Positions 43,519-56,391 of a stretch of DNA of 64,000 nt are shown in pieces. The position numbers were made by a program, and so were the translations under genes. Source of the stretch: Geothrix sp. 21YS21S-2 (GTDB lineage: Bacteria > Acidobacteriota > Holophagae > Holophagales > Holophagaceae); contig NZ_CP132910.1 in assembly GCF_030846775.1 (NCBI RefSeq), positions 5,025,001 to 5,089,000 of the forward strand, read 5' to 3'. The first letter of the stretch is position 1, and each line of letters begins with the position of its first letter. The notes beneath the pieces were generated by a model. The model was not told the origin of the DNA. It saw only the letters and a list, made by a program, of their open reading frames with translations, and did not search any database.

Positions 43519-46257
43519 TCAACTCGCACCCAGGGCGTCGCGCACCTTGTGCTCCAGTTCCTTGAGGGAGAAGGGCTTCTGCAGGAAGGGCGCGCCGTCG
43601 TCCCGCACCGCCGCGTCCAGGGAGTCCCCGGCGGCGTACCCGCTCATGAAGAGGGTGCGCGCCTCGGGGTGGAGCGCCCGCACGGCCCGGGCCAGGTCCC
43701 GGCCGTTCATGATGGGCAGCACCAGGTCGGCCAGCACGAGGTCGATCCGCTCCCGGCGGCCCTCGGCGAGGTGGAGGGCCTCGGCCGGGGTGGCCGCGGG
43801 CAGGAGGAGGTAGCCCAGTTCCCGGAGCATGTCCGTGGCCATGGCCAGGATGGCGGGCTCGTCCTCCACCAGGAGGATCGTCTCCCGGCCCTGGCCGGGC
43901 CCGAGGGCGGGCCCCTCCAGGCGCTGGGGCTCGGCCTGGCCCAGGTCGCGGGGCAGGTAGATGGTGACCGCGGTGCCCCGGCCGGGCTGGCTGGCGACCT
44001 CGATCCAGCCCCGGTTCTGCTTGACGATGCCGTACACCGTCGCCAGGCCCAGGCCGGTGCCCTTGCCCACCTCCTTCGTGGTGAAGAAGGGCTCGAAGAT
44101 CAGCTTCCGGGTGGCCTCGTCCATGCCCTGGCCGTCGTCGCTCACGGTGAGCAGCACGTAGTCCCCGGGCGCCAGGCCCGGGCGGTTCAGGCACTGGGAC
44201 GCGAGGACGGTCCGGTTCCGGGTGGAGATGTGGATGGTGCCCACGTCCCGGATGGCGTCCCGGGAATTGACGCACAGGTTGGCAAGGATCTGGTCGATCT
44301 GGGAGGGGTCGAGCCGGACCCGCCAGAGGTCCGGGCCCGGGGTCCAGGTGAGCTCGATGTCCTCGCCGATGAGCCGGCGGAGCATCTTGAACATGTCCTC
44401 CACCGTGGGGTTCAGGTCCAGGATCCTGGGGGCGATGGCCTGCCTGCGGGCGAAGGCCAGGAGCTGGCGGGTGAGGTTGGAGGATCGCTCCGCGGCCTTG
44501 TGGATCTCGCTGAGGTGGGCGTGGAACGGGTGGGCAGGGTCGGTGCGGGAAAGGAGCAGGTCCCCCAGGCCGATGATCACGCAGAGCATGTTGTTGAAGT
44601 CGTGCGCCACGCCCCCGGCGAGCCGGCCGATGGATTCCATCTTCTGGGCCTGGAGGAGCTGGGCCTGGAGGATCTCGCCCTCGGCCTCGGCCCGGCGGCG
44701 GTCCGTGATGTCGCGCACCATGGCCAGCACCTGGTCCCCGCTGCAGGGCACCATCCGGCACTCGAAGTAGCGCTTCTCGCCGCCGTGGAAGGACTCGTAG
44801 CAGTAGGGGGACGTCTCCCCCCTCTGGTGGATCTCCTCCACGTGGGCGAGGGTGACGGCCGCCACGTCCGGAGGGAGGACCTCCCGCAGGTGGCGGCCCA
44901 TGAACGCCTCCCTGGGCCGGAAGAGGAGGGCCTCGTCGGGGGCATGGGCGTCGATGAAGTTGCCTTCGGCGTCCAGGGTGAACATGAGGTCGGGCACGGC
45001 GTTGAGGAGGGCGCTCATGCGCATTTCGCTCTCCTGGAGCCTGGCTTCGGCGCGCTTGAGGACCGTCACGTCGAAGTGGGCCACCAGCACGGTGCCCGGG
45101 CGCCCGAGGAAGGGCTGGACCCGCATGGAGAACCAGCGCTCCTCCACTGGGGAGTGGCAGGGATACTCGACTTCGAAGGAGGGGAGCCCGCCGTCCTGGA
45201 CGCGCCGGATGCCCTCGTAGGCCGGGTCGCCGGGGGTGTCGTTGCGGAAGTAGCTGGCGCCGGGGCCCCAGACGCTTTCGTCGCCGCCGCCGTTGCTTCG
45301 CGCGAAGCGGCGCCAGGCCTCGTTCACGTCCAGGATCGTGCCGTCGCCGTCCACCACGGCCAGGTGGGCGTCGGTGGAATCGAGGATGTGGCGGGCGAAT
45401 TCCGCGGCCTGCCGGGATTTCTCCTCGCTCAGGCGCAGCTCGCGGGTGCGCTGCTCGAGCATGTCCTGCACGCGGAGGAGGGCGCGCTCCCGGCGGGCGC
45501 GGGCGCAGAGCTCCAGCAGGAAGGCCACCTGGAAGGGCTTGCGCAGGTAGTCGGCGGCGCCGCGTTTCATCCAGTCCAGGGCCAGCTCCGGCCCCGGGTC
45601 GGTGGTCATCATGAGGCAGACGCAGGTGGGCCGGAGGTTCCTGAAATCGTCCAGAAGGGTGTCCCCGAGCCCGTCGGGCAGGTGGTAGTCCAGCACCGCC
45701 ACGTCGTAGGAGGCGCCCCGGAAGGCCGCCAGCGCCTCGGCCACGGTGGAGGCCGTGTCGGCCTGGTAGCCGTGGCCGTTGAAGGCCGTGCGGAGCATTC
45801 CCGCCAGGGTGCGGCTGTCCTCGACGATCAGGACCCGTGGCAGGGACCGCACCTGGCGTCCCTCCAGGATGGCCCGCACCCGCCGGGTCAGCAGGAGGGG
45901 GTCCACCGGCGCGGAAAGGAAGGATTCGGCGCCCAGGTCCGTCGCGATGCGGTCGGGCTCGTCCCCGGCGTAGGTGGCGGACACCACCAGGATGGGCACG
46001 GCGTTGAAGGATGCGAACTCCGGGGAGCGCAGGAGGCGGCAGAAGCGCCACCCGTCGATGCCGGGCATGTACAGGTCGGTGAGGACCAGGCTGGGCGGGC
46101 GCTCCCGGTCCATGGCGCCCAGGGCCGCCTCGGCGCTGGCGTAGGCCCGGACGTCCAGGCCCGCCCTCTCGAGGATCCTCGAAAGGAGACTCAGCTGCAC
46201 GGGATCGTCGTTGACCAGGGTGATGACCGGGGCCGGCGACGGGTTGGAGTCACTCAT
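43519..46257 (-). CDS. Hybrid histidine kinase REC-REC-PAS-PAS-HisKA-HATPase-REC
   Basis: A 912-residue soluble kinase. REC1 (11-132) has Asp61 but Ala116 in place of the conserved Lys ('FLSAPV'), so signalling there may be altered. REC2 (141-258) is complete (Asp190, Lys240). Two PAS domains follow (about 283-400 and 410-520), then HisKA with His552 ('GGVAHDFNNML'), HATPase ('NLCVNSRDAI', 'DDGQGM', 'GTGLGLA') and a final REC ('LVLADLVLP', 'FLQKPF'). AGGAGA precedes ATG 46257. No membrane segment is seen, so it senses a cytoplasmic signal. Partner genes are not adjacent. Confidence 0.92.
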   Translation of the reverse strand: MSDSNPSPAPVITLVNDDPVQLSLLSRILERAGLDVRAYASAEAALGAMDRERPPSLVLTDLYMPGIDGWRFCRLLRSPEFASFNAVPILVVSATYAGDEPDRIATDLGAESFLSAPVDPLLLTRRVRAILEGRQVRSLPRVLIVEDSRTLAGMLRTAFNGHGYQADTASTVAEALAAFRGASYDVAVLDYHLPDGLGDTLLDDFRNLRPTCVCLMMTTDPGPELALDWMKRGAADYLRKPFQVAFLLELCARARRERALLRVQDMLEQRTRELRLSEEKSRQAAEFARHILDSTDAHLAVVDGDGTILDVNEAWRRFARSNGGGDESVWGPGASYFRNDTPGDPAYEGIRRVQDGGLPSFEVEYPCHSPVEERWFSMRVQPFLGRPGTVLVAHFDVTVLKRAEARLQESEMRMSALLNAVPDLMFTLDAEGNFIDAHAPDEALLFRPREAFMGRHLREVLPPDVAAVTLAHVEEIHQRGETSPYCYESFHGGEKRYFECRMVPCSGDQVLAMVRDITDRRRAEAEGEILQAQLLQAQKMESIGRLAGGVAHDFNNMLCVIIGLGDLLLSRTDPAHPFHAHLSEIHKAAERSSNLTRQLLAFARRQAIAPRILDLNPTVEDMFKMLRRLIGEDIELTWTPGPDLWRVRLDPSQIDQILANLCVNSRDAIRDVGTIHISTRNRTVLASQCLNRPGLAPGDYVLLTVSDDGQGMDEATRKLIFEPFFTTKEVGKGTGLGLATVYGIVKQNRGWIEVASQPGRGTAVTIYLPRDLGQAEPQRLEGPALGPGQGRETILLVEDEPAILAMATDMLRELGYLLLPAATPAEALHLAEGRRERIDLVLADLVLPIMNGRDLARAVRALHPEARTLFMSGYAAGDSLDAAVRDDGAPFLQKPFSLKELEHKVRDALGAS

Positions 46258-46357
46258 CCAGCAGTCTCCTGTGAATGAAGCCGCCCGACGATGAATTGTG
46301 TCGAAGGATTCCTAGGCCACCTTAAGGCAGATATATGAATTCACCAATTAATTTTCG

Positions 46358-48169
46358 TTAAGGCGTGGGGCCATAGAGGGCCTCGATCTTCGCCGCGAAG
46401 GCCTCGTTGACGGCCCGGCGCCTCACTTTCAGGGAGGGGGTCAGCAGGCCGCTGTCCGGGGTGAGCTCCCGGTCCAGGAGGGCCACCTTCCGGATCCGTT
46501 CATAATTGGAGAACCGCGCATTGATCCGTTCGACCCGGGCCATGATCTTCGCGTTGGCCTCTGGCAGGGCCGAGAGCTCCGCGTCGGAGGCGAAGGGAAG
46601 CTTCTTGTGCGCCGCCCACCGGCGGAGGACCGCGAAGTCGGGGACGATCAGGGCGCTGATGAAGTTGCGCCCCTCGCCCACCACCACGGCCTGCTCGACG
46701 TACTTGTCGGCGCGCAGGGCGTTCTCCAGCGGCTGGGGGGCGATGTTCTTCCCGCCCGAGGTGCAGAGGATCTCCTTCTTGCGGTCGGTGATGCGCACGT
46801 GGCCGGCCGCGTCCATCTCCCCGATGTCGCCGGTGTGGAAGTAGCCTTCGGCGTCCATCACCTCGCGGGTGGCCTCCGCGTCGTTCCAGTAGCCCTGCAT
46901 GACGTTGGGGCCGTGGCAGAGGATCTCGCCGTCCTCGGCGAGCTTCAGGAAGGGCAGGCCCTCCCATCGGTCCAGGATGGGCCGGCCCACGGAGCCGGGG
47001 ACCATGTCGCCCTTGCGGGAGATGGTGAGCAGCGGGCTGGTCTCGGTGAGGCCGTACCCTTCGTAGAGGGGGATGCCCGCGGCCCAGAAGAACTCCAGGA
47101 TCCGGGGGTGGATCGCGGCGCCGCCGCAGGCAGCCAGGCCCAGCCTCCCGCCCAGGCGGGCGCGGATCTTCCCGAAGACCAGGACGTCGGCGAGGATCCG
47201 GCCCAGGCCCAGGAGGAAGGGCAGGGGCCGGTCGCGGTAGCGGTGCGCCGCCATGCGGCGCCCCAGGGCCATGACCCAGTGGAAGATCCACTGGCTGAGG
47301 AGGCCCCCGGCCGCCACCTGCTCCCGCACCTTCCCGTAGAGCTTCTCGAAGATCCGCGGCACCGCCAGCAGGATCTCCGGCCTCACCTCGAGGAGGTCCC
47401 GGGCGATGGTCTGGAGGCTCTCGCCGTAGTGGATCGACACGCCGGCGTGGAACATGGTGTAGTGGCCGCCCATGCGCTCGAAGATATGCGAAAGGGGCAG
47501 GATGCTCAGGCAGCGCTGGCCGGCCCGGACCTCCAGGGCCGTCAGGGCCTGGAGGACGTTGGAGGCCACGTTGCCGTGGCTGAGCATGGTGCCCTTGGGG
47601 TCGCCCGTGGTGCCGGAGGTGTAGATGAGGGTCAGCAGGTCGCCGGGGCGGACCGCCATGGCCCGGACGCGGACGTCGGGTCGCCGTGCCTCCAGGGCGC
47701 CGCCCTCGGCCATGAGGTCGTTCCAGCGGAGGATGCTCCGCCCGGGGGCCGGGGGCGCCTCGCCGGCCATCAGGACCGCCGCCTCCAGGCCGGGGAGTTC
47801 CGGCCAGAGGTCCAGGACCTTGGCCAGCTGCTCCGGGGTGGAGCAGAGGATCCACCGGGAATCGCTGTGGCGCAGGATGTGGGCGGTCTGGGGGAGGTTC
47901 AGGGTCGGGTACACGGGGACCGAGACGATCCCCGAGACGGCGCAGGCGTAGTCCGCGACGGCCCATTCGGGCCGGTTCTCGGACAGGATGCCGACCCGGT
48001 CCCCGGGACGGACCCCGCGGGCCTCCAGGGCCAGGGCCAGGCGCTCCACCCGGGCCTGGAGCTCCCGGTGGGAGATGGGCACCCAGGCGCCCTCCACCCG
48101 ATGGGCCAGGGCGGCGGGGTCCTCCCGTTCCAGGGCCTTATAGAAGAGCTGGGGGATTGTTTCGACCAA
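46358..48169 (-). CDS. Long-chain acyl-CoA synthetase (FadD/FAA type)
   Basis: A 603-residue ligase: 'YTSGTTGDPKGTMLSH' phosphate loop, 'YGLTETSPLL', 'GEILCHGPNVMQGYWND', 'GYFHTGDIGEMDAAGHVRITDRKKE' and a C-terminal 'LTPSLKVRR' with the catalytic Lys. The length and the 'LPLSHIFERMGG' segment match the eukaryote-like long-chain branch. Separate from the catabolic island by the kinase gene and divergent from xerC. It activates free fatty acids for lipid synthesis or beta-oxidation. Confidence 0.93.
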   Translation of the reverse strand: MVETIPQLFYKALEREDPAALAHRVEGAWVPISHRELQARVERLALALEARGVRPGDRVGILSENRPEWAVADYACAVSGIVSVPVYPTLNLPQTAHILRHSDSRWILCSTPEQLAKVLDLWPELPGLEAAVLMAGEAPPAPGRSILRWNDLMAEGGALEARRPDVRVRAMAVRPGDLLTLIYTSGTTGDPKGTMLSHGNVASNVLQALTALEVRAGQRCLSILPLSHIFERMGGHYTMFHAGVSIHYGESLQTIARDLLEVRPEILLAVPRIFEKLYGKVREQVAAGGLLSQWIFHWVMALGRRMAAHRYRDRPLPFLLGLGRILADVLVFGKIRARLGGRLGLAACGGAAIHPRILEFFWAAGIPLYEGYGLTETSPLLTISRKGDMVPGSVGRPILDRWEGLPFLKLAEDGEILCHGPNVMQGYWNDAEATREVMDAEGYFHTGDIGEMDAAGHVRITDRKKEILCTSGGKNIAPQPLENALRADKYVEQAVVVGEGRNFISALIVPDFAVLRRWAAHKKLPFASDAELSALPEANAKIMARVERINARFSNYERIRKVALLDRELTPDSGLLTPSLKVRRRAVNEAFAAKIEALYGPTP

Positions 48170-48210
48170 GTCGGGGCTCCGGAGGGACGGGATCGTGGCA
48201 TGGTAGCAGC

Positions 48211-49160
48211 ATGGAGAACCCTGGACATGCCATGGCGGGGCCCGAGGGCCGGCCCGGCCTCGCGGAGGCGGTCGCCGCCTTCGTGCTGGAGCAGCGGGCC
48301 CGCGGGGTCTCGCCCCACACCCTGAGAGCCCGGAAGGCGGACCTGGGCAAGCTCCTGGCCCACGCCGCCGGGGCCGGCTGGGAGGGCTGGGACGTCAAGC
48401 CCCGGACCCTGCGCGGTTTCGCCATGGAGCTGGGGGAGCGGGGGCTGGACCCCGCCAGCCAGGCCCGGATCCTGTCCACGGTGAGGTCCTTCTTCGGGTG
48501 GCTGTTCGAGACCCAGCGCATCGGCCAGGACCCCTCGACGGGCCTGCGCAATCCCAAGCTGCCCAAGCGGCTCCCGGCCTTCCTCACCGAGGGCGAGAGC
48601 GGCGCGCTGCTGGACCTGCCCGAGCCCGCCGACTTCCCTTCGTCCCGCCTGCGCTGCATCCTCGAGCTCCTCTACGCCTGCGGGCTCCGGGTGTCCGAGC
48701 TCACGGGGCTGGACCTCCAGGACCTCCTCCTGCCGGAGCGCACCCTGCGGGTCATGGGCAAGGGGAGCAAGGAGCGCCTGGTGCCCTTCCACGAGAAGGC
48801 CGCCGGAGTGCTGGACGCCTACCTGGCCTTTCGCCGCGAATTCCTGGCGGTAAAAAACCTGCCGCCGACCGCGGCCGTCCTGGTCAACCAGCGGGGGGGA
48901 CGGCTCACGCCCACCAGCGTGCGGGGCTTCCTGGCCAAGGCCCTGGAGACCGCGGCGGTGCGGGCCCGGGTGAGCCCCCACGCCCTGAGGCACAGCTTCG
49001 CCACCCACCTCCTCAACCACGGCATGGACCTGCGGGCCATCCAGGAACTCCTGGGGCATGCGAGCCTCAGCACCACCCAGCGCTACACCCACCTGGACCT
49101 GGAAAGCCTCGCCAGGACCTACGAATCGGCCCACCCGCGAGCGCGCACGGATTCTAGGGT

Positions 49161-49164
<4 letters not shown>
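48211..49164 (+). CDS. xerC: Tyrosine recombinase XerC/XerD
   Basis: A 317-residue site-specific recombinase. N-terminal SAM-like core-binding domain (15-105) and catalytic domain with Arg160 ('ACGLRVSEL'), Lys184 ('GKGSKERL'), His257 and Arg260 ('HALRHSFATHL'), His283 ('LGHASLSTTQ') and Tyr292 ('RYTHLD'). All active residues are present, so it is functional. It lies outside the accessory region and is coupled by ATGA to tex, which argues for the chromosomal dimer-resolution role rather than a mobile-element integrase. Start could also be ATG 48232. Confidence 0.93.
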
Positions 49165-51700
<2,536 letters not shown>

Positions 51701-51704
<4 letters not shown>

Positions 51705-52291
51705 GACGAATCCTCGCCGCCGGCCTCCTCCTGACGGCGGGTTGCGACCACCTGGTCACCCGGGACCGGGTGCCCGTCTACGCCTCCTGGGAGGCAGGCC
51801 AGACCCTCGTCTACGCCCGGCCCGGCGCCGAGGCCTCCCAGCGGCTCCAGGTGCGGGTGAAGTCCTCGACGCTTGGGCCCGACGGGCGCACCGTGGTGCG
51901 CACCTACGCCAGCTTCACCTCCGTGACCGAGGCCACCTTCCGCCTGCAGGACGGTCTCGAGGCCCTGAAGCTGGACGGTTCCAAGGAATTGGTGGTCCTG
52001 CCCGCGGGCTTCCCGGACCGGGTTTCCCGGTGGGAGGACCGGGGCATCGTCAACTTCGTGGTGGGAAGGGCCCGGGTCGACATCCCGGGCGTGAAGCTGC
52101 CCGACCCCGACGCCACCGGCATCTGGGTCGAGTCCGCCCCCGTCAGCGCCCGGGGCGTTCGGCGCCGCACCCTGCTGGTCCCTGACCTGGGCGAGGTCGA
52201 GACCCTGAACCTGATCGACGGCAAGTGGGTGGCGGTGAGCCGCCTGGTCTCCCAGGGCTACACCGATCCCCCTCCGGAGGGCGCCAAATGA
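51701..52291 (+). CDS. Predicted lipoprotein
   Basis: A 196-residue protein with a lipobox ending at Cys15 ('LLLTAGC'). The mature part is beta-rich with no recognised motif. Its ATG overlaps the tex stop and its stop overlaps the lepB start (both ATGA), so it is translated with both. No family is recognised; the setting suggests an envelope role. Confidence 0.75.
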
Positions 52292-53136
52292 GCGAGGAGA
52301 AACTGGAACACGTCCTGCCTGCGGGCGTGGCCAAGGGGGCAGTCCGGGACAACCTGGAAGTGGTCCTCTTCGCCGTGCTGCTCATCGTCTTCTTCAAGAC
52401 CTTCGTGGGGCAGCAGTTCACCATCCCCTCGGCCTCCATGCGCAACACGCTGATGATCGGGGACCACCTGCTGGTGAACAAGTTCATCTTCGCCCGGCCC
52501 CAGTGGGCCTGGGAGGAGAAGCTCTTCCCCATGCGCAGCCCCTCGCGCGGGGACATCATCGTCTTCCGGTACCCGCTCGAACGGAACAACGACTACGTCA
52601 AGCGCCTCGTGGCCCTGCCCGGCGACACCGTCGAGATGCGGAACAAGCGGTTCTACCTGAACGGCAAGCTGGTCACCGCAGCCTGGGAGCACCACGTCCT
52701 GGACCGCAAGGAGGGCCCCGTTCCGGGCCCCTGGCCCCTGACCCGCGACCCCGGCATCTACGACGACATGCCCCCCTCCAAGCTGTGGAACTACGCGGAC
52801 CCCGAGGTCCTGGCCATGGACCAGCAGGGCCAGGAGGGCCTGGACGGCGGGTACCGCGACACCTTCGGTCCCGTGAAGGTGCCCCCCGGCTTCCTCTTCG
52901 CCATGGGCGACAACCGCGACAGCAGCGCCGACAGCCGCTACTGGGGGTTCGTTCCCATGGACCACCTCCGGGGACGGCCCTTCATCATCTGGTGGAGCTT
53001 CCGGGAGGGCGGCACCGACGACACGCCCGCCAACGTGCCCAAGGGCCCCACGGACGTCCTCATGAATTTCGTGGACGGCGCGCGGCATTTCCTGTCCTGG
53101 ACCCGCTGGGACCGCACGGGGACCATTCCCCGCTAG
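52288..53136 (+). CDS. lepB: Signal peptidase I
   Basis: A 282-residue membrane protease that removes signal peptides. One membrane segment (23-40), catalytic Ser50 ('IPSASM'), Lys105 ('NNDYVKRLVALPGD') and the conserved box 'GDNRDSSADSRYWG'. An insert of about 70 residues lies between the Lys box and the GDNRD box, as in larger LepB proteins. Coupled to the lipoprotein gene by ATGA. Confidence 0.95.
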   Translation: MSEEKLEHVLPAGVAKGAVRDNLEVVLFAVLLIVFFKTFVGQQFTIPSASMRNTLMIGDHLLVNKFIFARPQWAWEEKLFPMRSPSRGDIIVFRYPLERNNDYVKRLVALPGDTVEMRNKRFYLNGKLVTAAWEHHVLDRKEGPVPGPWPLTRDPGIYDDMPPSKLWNYADPEVLAMDQQGQEGLDGGYRDTFGPVKVPPGFLFAMGDNRDSSADSRYWGFVPMDHLRGRPFIIWWSFREGGTDDTPANVPKGPTDVLMNFVDGARHFLSWTRWDRTGTIPR

Positions 53137-53167
53137 ACAAGGGGCGGCGTGGCGCTACCCTTCCCCC

Positions 53168-54667
53168 ATGAGAATCGCCGCCATCGATGTCGGATCCAAT
53201 TCCATCCACCTCGTCGTGGTGGAGACCGATGCCGTCGGGAACCAGCGGGTGCTGGCCCGTGAAAAGCACATGGTCCGCCTGGCCCGGGGCCTCCTGAAGA
53301 CCGGCGAGATCGGCGCCGAGGCCTTCCAGGCGGGACTGGAGTCCCTGGCCCTCATGGCGGAGGTGGTCAAAGGGCTCCAGTGCGACACGGTGCTGGCCTG
53401 CGGCACCGCCGCGCTGCGCGAGGCCTCCAACGCGACCCTGTTCATCCGGGAGGCGGCGGGGCTGGGGGTGAACATCCGGGTGATCTCCGGGGAGGAGGAG
53501 GCCAGCCTCATCTACCTGGCGGTCAGCCGCGCCATTCCGTTCCCCGACACGCCCGCCGTGCTCATGGACATCGGCGGCGGGTCCACCGAGCTCACGTGGC
53601 TGGAAGCGGGCCGGGCCGTGGCCACCATTTCGATGCCCTGGGGCCTCCAGCGCCTCGCCGACGCCCTGCCCACGGCCAACCCCCCCACCGCGGAGGACCT
53701 TCAGCGGGTGCGCAAGTTCCTCCGCAGGATCCTGAAGAAGGCCGCCAAGGCCCTGCCCGGGGACCTGCCCCACCCCGAGGTCATCCTCGCCACCTCCGGG
53801 ACGCTCCTCGACCTGGCCAGCGGCGCCGGCGGCCAGGGCACCTTCGACACCGAGCAGCTCCTGAAGTTCAAGCGCAAGCTGTGGAAGACCTCCTCCCAGG
53901 AGCGGGTGACCCAGCTCGGGGTCGATCCCAAGCGCGCGGAAGTCCTCCACGTGGGGGCCAGCTGGGTGGCGGCCCTCATGGCCTGGACCGGGGCCGGCCA
54001 CGTGCGCACCCTGCCCGTGGGCCTGCGGGAGGGCATGGTCTGGCAGGCCCTGGCGCGCGGCGGCATGGCCCTGCCGGTGCTGGGGGACCGGCGCAGGGCC
54101 TCGGTGGAGGCCCTGGCCGCCAAGCTGGACCCCGATCCCGGGCACAGCCGCCACGTGGCGTACCTGGCCGACCAGCTCTTCACGGACCTCATGCCCGAGT
54201 TCGAACTGGGGGACCCCGAGCGGGAGATGCTGGGCTACGCGGCGCGCCTGCACGACATCGGCCTCTCCCTTTCGGAGAAGGGCCACCACAAGCACGGCGC
54301 CTACCTGATCACCAACGCCAAGCTCGCCGGCTTCTGGCCCACGGAGACCGAGGCCATGAGCCAGATCGTGCGCTACCACCGGGGCAAGCCCCCTTCCATG
54401 ACCCACGAGGCCTACGCCCAGCTCAAGCCCTGGACCCAGCACGTGGTGGAGAAGCTGGCCGCCATCATCCGCGTGGCCGACGCCCTGGACCGGACCCGCC
54501 GGCAATCGGTGCGCCTGGTGCGCCTGACGGCCGACGGGGACGATCTCACCCTGCGCCTGACCGCCACCGGCGACCTGAAGCCGGAACTGGAGAGCCTCAA
54601 GGACAAGGGCAAGCTCCTGTTCCGGCTCCTGGACAAGGAAGTGGCGGTGGTGGTGGAGGAGCCCTAG
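53168..54667 (+). CDS. ppx: Exopolyphosphatase / guanosine pentaphosphatase (Ppx/GppA)
   Basis: A 499-residue enzyme. The N-terminal acetate/sugar kinase-like fold has 'AAIDVGSNSIHLVVVE', 'GEEEASLIYLAV' and 'VLMDIGGGSTEL' (phosphate loops). The C-terminal HD-type helical domain carries 'HSRHVAYLADQLF' and 'YAARLHDIGLSLSEKGHHKHGAYLI'. It degrades polyphosphate or pppGpp. An alarmone link with the RelA/SpoT protein at 5.5 kb is not suggested by distance. Overlaps the convergent M56 gene by 4 bases. Confidence 0.92.
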   Translation: MRIAAIDVGSNSIHLVVVETDAVGNQRVLAREKHMVRLARGLLKTGEIGAEAFQAGLESLALMAEVVKGLQCDTVLACGTAALREASNATLFIREAAGLGVNIRVISGEEEASLIYLAVSRAIPFPDTPAVLMDIGGGSTELTWLEAGRAVATISMPWGLQRLADALPTANPPTAEDLQRVRKFLRRILKKAAKALPGDLPHPEVILATSGTLLDLASGAGGQGTFDTEQLLKFKRKLWKTSSQERVTQLGVDPKRAEVLHVGASWVAALMAWTGAGHVRTLPVGLREGMVWQALARGGMALPVLGDRRRASVEALAAKLDPDPGHSRHVAYLADQLFTDLMPEFELGDPEREMLGYAARLHDIGLSLSEKGHHKHGAYLITNAKLAGFWPTETEAMSQIVRYHRGKPPSMTHEAYAQLKPWTQHVVEKLAAIIRVADALDRTRRQSVRLVRLTADGDDLTLRLTATGDLKPELESLKDKGKLLFRLLDKEVAVVVEEP

Positions 54668-56391
54668 AGACTGCCCGCAGGCCGGGCCTTGCCCGACGCC
54701 AGGGCCTCTTCGGCGAGCTTCTTCATGCCCGCGTCGGCCTCGCGGCTGAGCCCCTCCATCTTCGCGCTGAGCACCTTCATCCGCGCCTCCAGCTCCTTCA
54801 TCGGCCTTCCGGCCTCCTCCATCTTCTGCCCAAGGCCCTCCATGGGTTTGGCGGCCTCATCCATCTCGCGGCCCAGGGCCTCCATGGGCGCCTCCAGGGC
54901 CTCCATCTTCGCCTCCAGGGCGTGCATGGACGCCTCGAGTTCCGCGAGCTGCTTTTCCAGGGCCTTGCGTTCGGCGGGCTTGAGGTTGTCGTTGTCCAGC
55001 CGGCGCTCGACCTTCTCCATCCGGGTTCCGAGGACGCCCTGCTGGCGCCCGATCTCGCCCATCTGGCGGCCGATCTCCCCCTGCTTCCGGCCGATGTCCC
55101 CCTGCTTCCGGCCCACGTCGCCCTGCTGGCGCCCGATGTCGCCCTGCCTGCGGCCCACTTCGCCCATCTCCCCGCCCAGGGCGCCCATCTGGCCCCCGAG
55201 CTCCTCCATGGGCTGCTGGAGCGCCCGGGCCCGGGCCACCAGGGCGGGATCGCTGACCACGTAGTCCTTGCCGCCGGACCTGAACCAGAAGAAGTCGTCC
55301 TCAAGCTTCGCGCGCAGGCGCCAGAGCTCCTTGTTGGCGGCGCCGGGGCCCGAACGGGTGATGCCGTCCTTCTTCTTGCTGACGATGGCGTACGGCACGT
55401 CCTTCTTGCCGGGCTCCGCCTGGACGCGGGCCAGGGCCGCGCTGGCGCCGCAGAGCGTGGTGAACCCCGCGATGGCGAGCGCGAGCTTCCACGCCATGGG
55501 CCGCGGTTCGGGCTGGATGAGACGTCGGATCCTGTTCATGAGATTGCCTCCGTGGGCCGCCTGGGCCGGTTGGGTGTTGGAGAGCTGGAAGAGGTCCAGC
55601 TCCCTCAGGGCCAGGACCAGGCGCCGCGGTTCGCCCAGTGCCCCGGCCGCGAGTTCGTCGCAGATGAGTTCGCGTTCCGCCCGGATGCGCCCCGAGATCC
55701 ACCACACCCCGGGGTGGTAGAAGAGCAGGGTCTCCACGACGGTCTGAAGGAGGTTGGCGAGGTAGTCGAAGCGCCGCACATGGGCCAGCTCATGGGCCAG
55801 CAGCGCCTCCAGGAGCAGGGGGTCCATGCCGGCCACGAGGGCGGCGGGGAGCAGGATCACCGGCCGCCACCACCCGAAGGACAGCGGCGAGTCGATGGAG
55901 GCCGAGACCTTCAGGGTGACCCGCCGGGCCATGCCCAGCGCGGCGGCGAGGCGCTCCATGCGCCCTTTCCATGCGGCGTCCGCCGCGCGGGCTCCGCGCC
56001 GCCCCAGCCGGCCCACCCAGACCAGGCCCAGGGCCAGGCGCAGCGCCAGGAGGCTCGCCCCCAGCGCCCAGACCTGCACCACCAGAGGCAGGCGGGAGCC
56101 CACCGCCGCGCGGACCCGCGCCGGCAGGGGCCCCCGGGTGGCCTGGACCGGGGCCGCCACCGGGACGCGCTCGATGCTGACGACGGGGGCGGCCCCCGGC
56201 AGCCGGGTCAGGACCCCCGCCACCGGCAGGGCCAGGCACAGCGCGAGCCCCGCGCAGGCCGCGGCATAGCGCAGCCGGGGACCCCGGAGCGCCTGCAGGG
56301 CCGCGGCCGTTCCCGCCCACACCAGGAGGCCCTGCCAGATGAAGTCCAGGAAGGCCCAGCCCAGGGCCTCGATCACGGGCAGCCAGGTCAT
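54664..56391 (-). CDS. BlaR1-type M56 peptidase with heptad-repeat tail
   Basis: A 575-residue membrane sensor-protease. Four membrane segments surround the M56 zinc site 'HELAH' (200-204) with Glu in 'RELICDELAAG' (240-249). After a last membrane segment (300-320) comes an external region, not the usual penicillin-binding domain. Residues 398-460 are a 7-residue repeat ('GRQQGDV', 'GRKQGDI', 'GRKQGEI', 'GRQMGEI'), and 470-560 form a coiled coil. The signal is therefore not a beta-lactam in the classic way. It should cleave the BlaI repressor of the next gene. Confidence 0.85.
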   Translation of the reverse strand: MTWLPVIEALGWAFLDFIWQGLLVWAGTAAALQALRGPRLRYAAACAGLALCLALPVAGVLTRLPGAAPVVSIERVPVAAPVQATRGPLPARVRAAVGSRLPLVVQVWALGASLLALRLALGLVWVGRLGRRGARAADAAWKGRMERLAAALGMARRVTLKVSASIDSPLSFGWWRPVILLPAALVAGMDPLLLEALLAHELAHVRRFDYLANLLQTVVETLLFYHPGVWWISGRIRAERELICDELAAGALGEPRRLVLALRELDLFQLSNTQPAQAAHGGNLMNRIRRLIQPEPRPMAWKLALAIAGFTTLCGASAALARVQAEPGKKDVPYAIVSKKKDGITRSGPGAANKELWRLRAKLEDDFFWFRSGGKDYVVSDPALVARARALQQPMEELGGQMGALGGEMGEVGRRQGDIGRQQGDVGRKQGDIGRKQGEIGRQMGEIGRQQGVLGTRMEKVERRLDNDNLKPAERKALEKQLAELEASMHALEAKMEALEAPMEALGREMDEAAKPMEGLGQKMEEAGRPMKELEARMKVLSAKMEGLSREADAGMKKLAEEALASGKARPAGSL

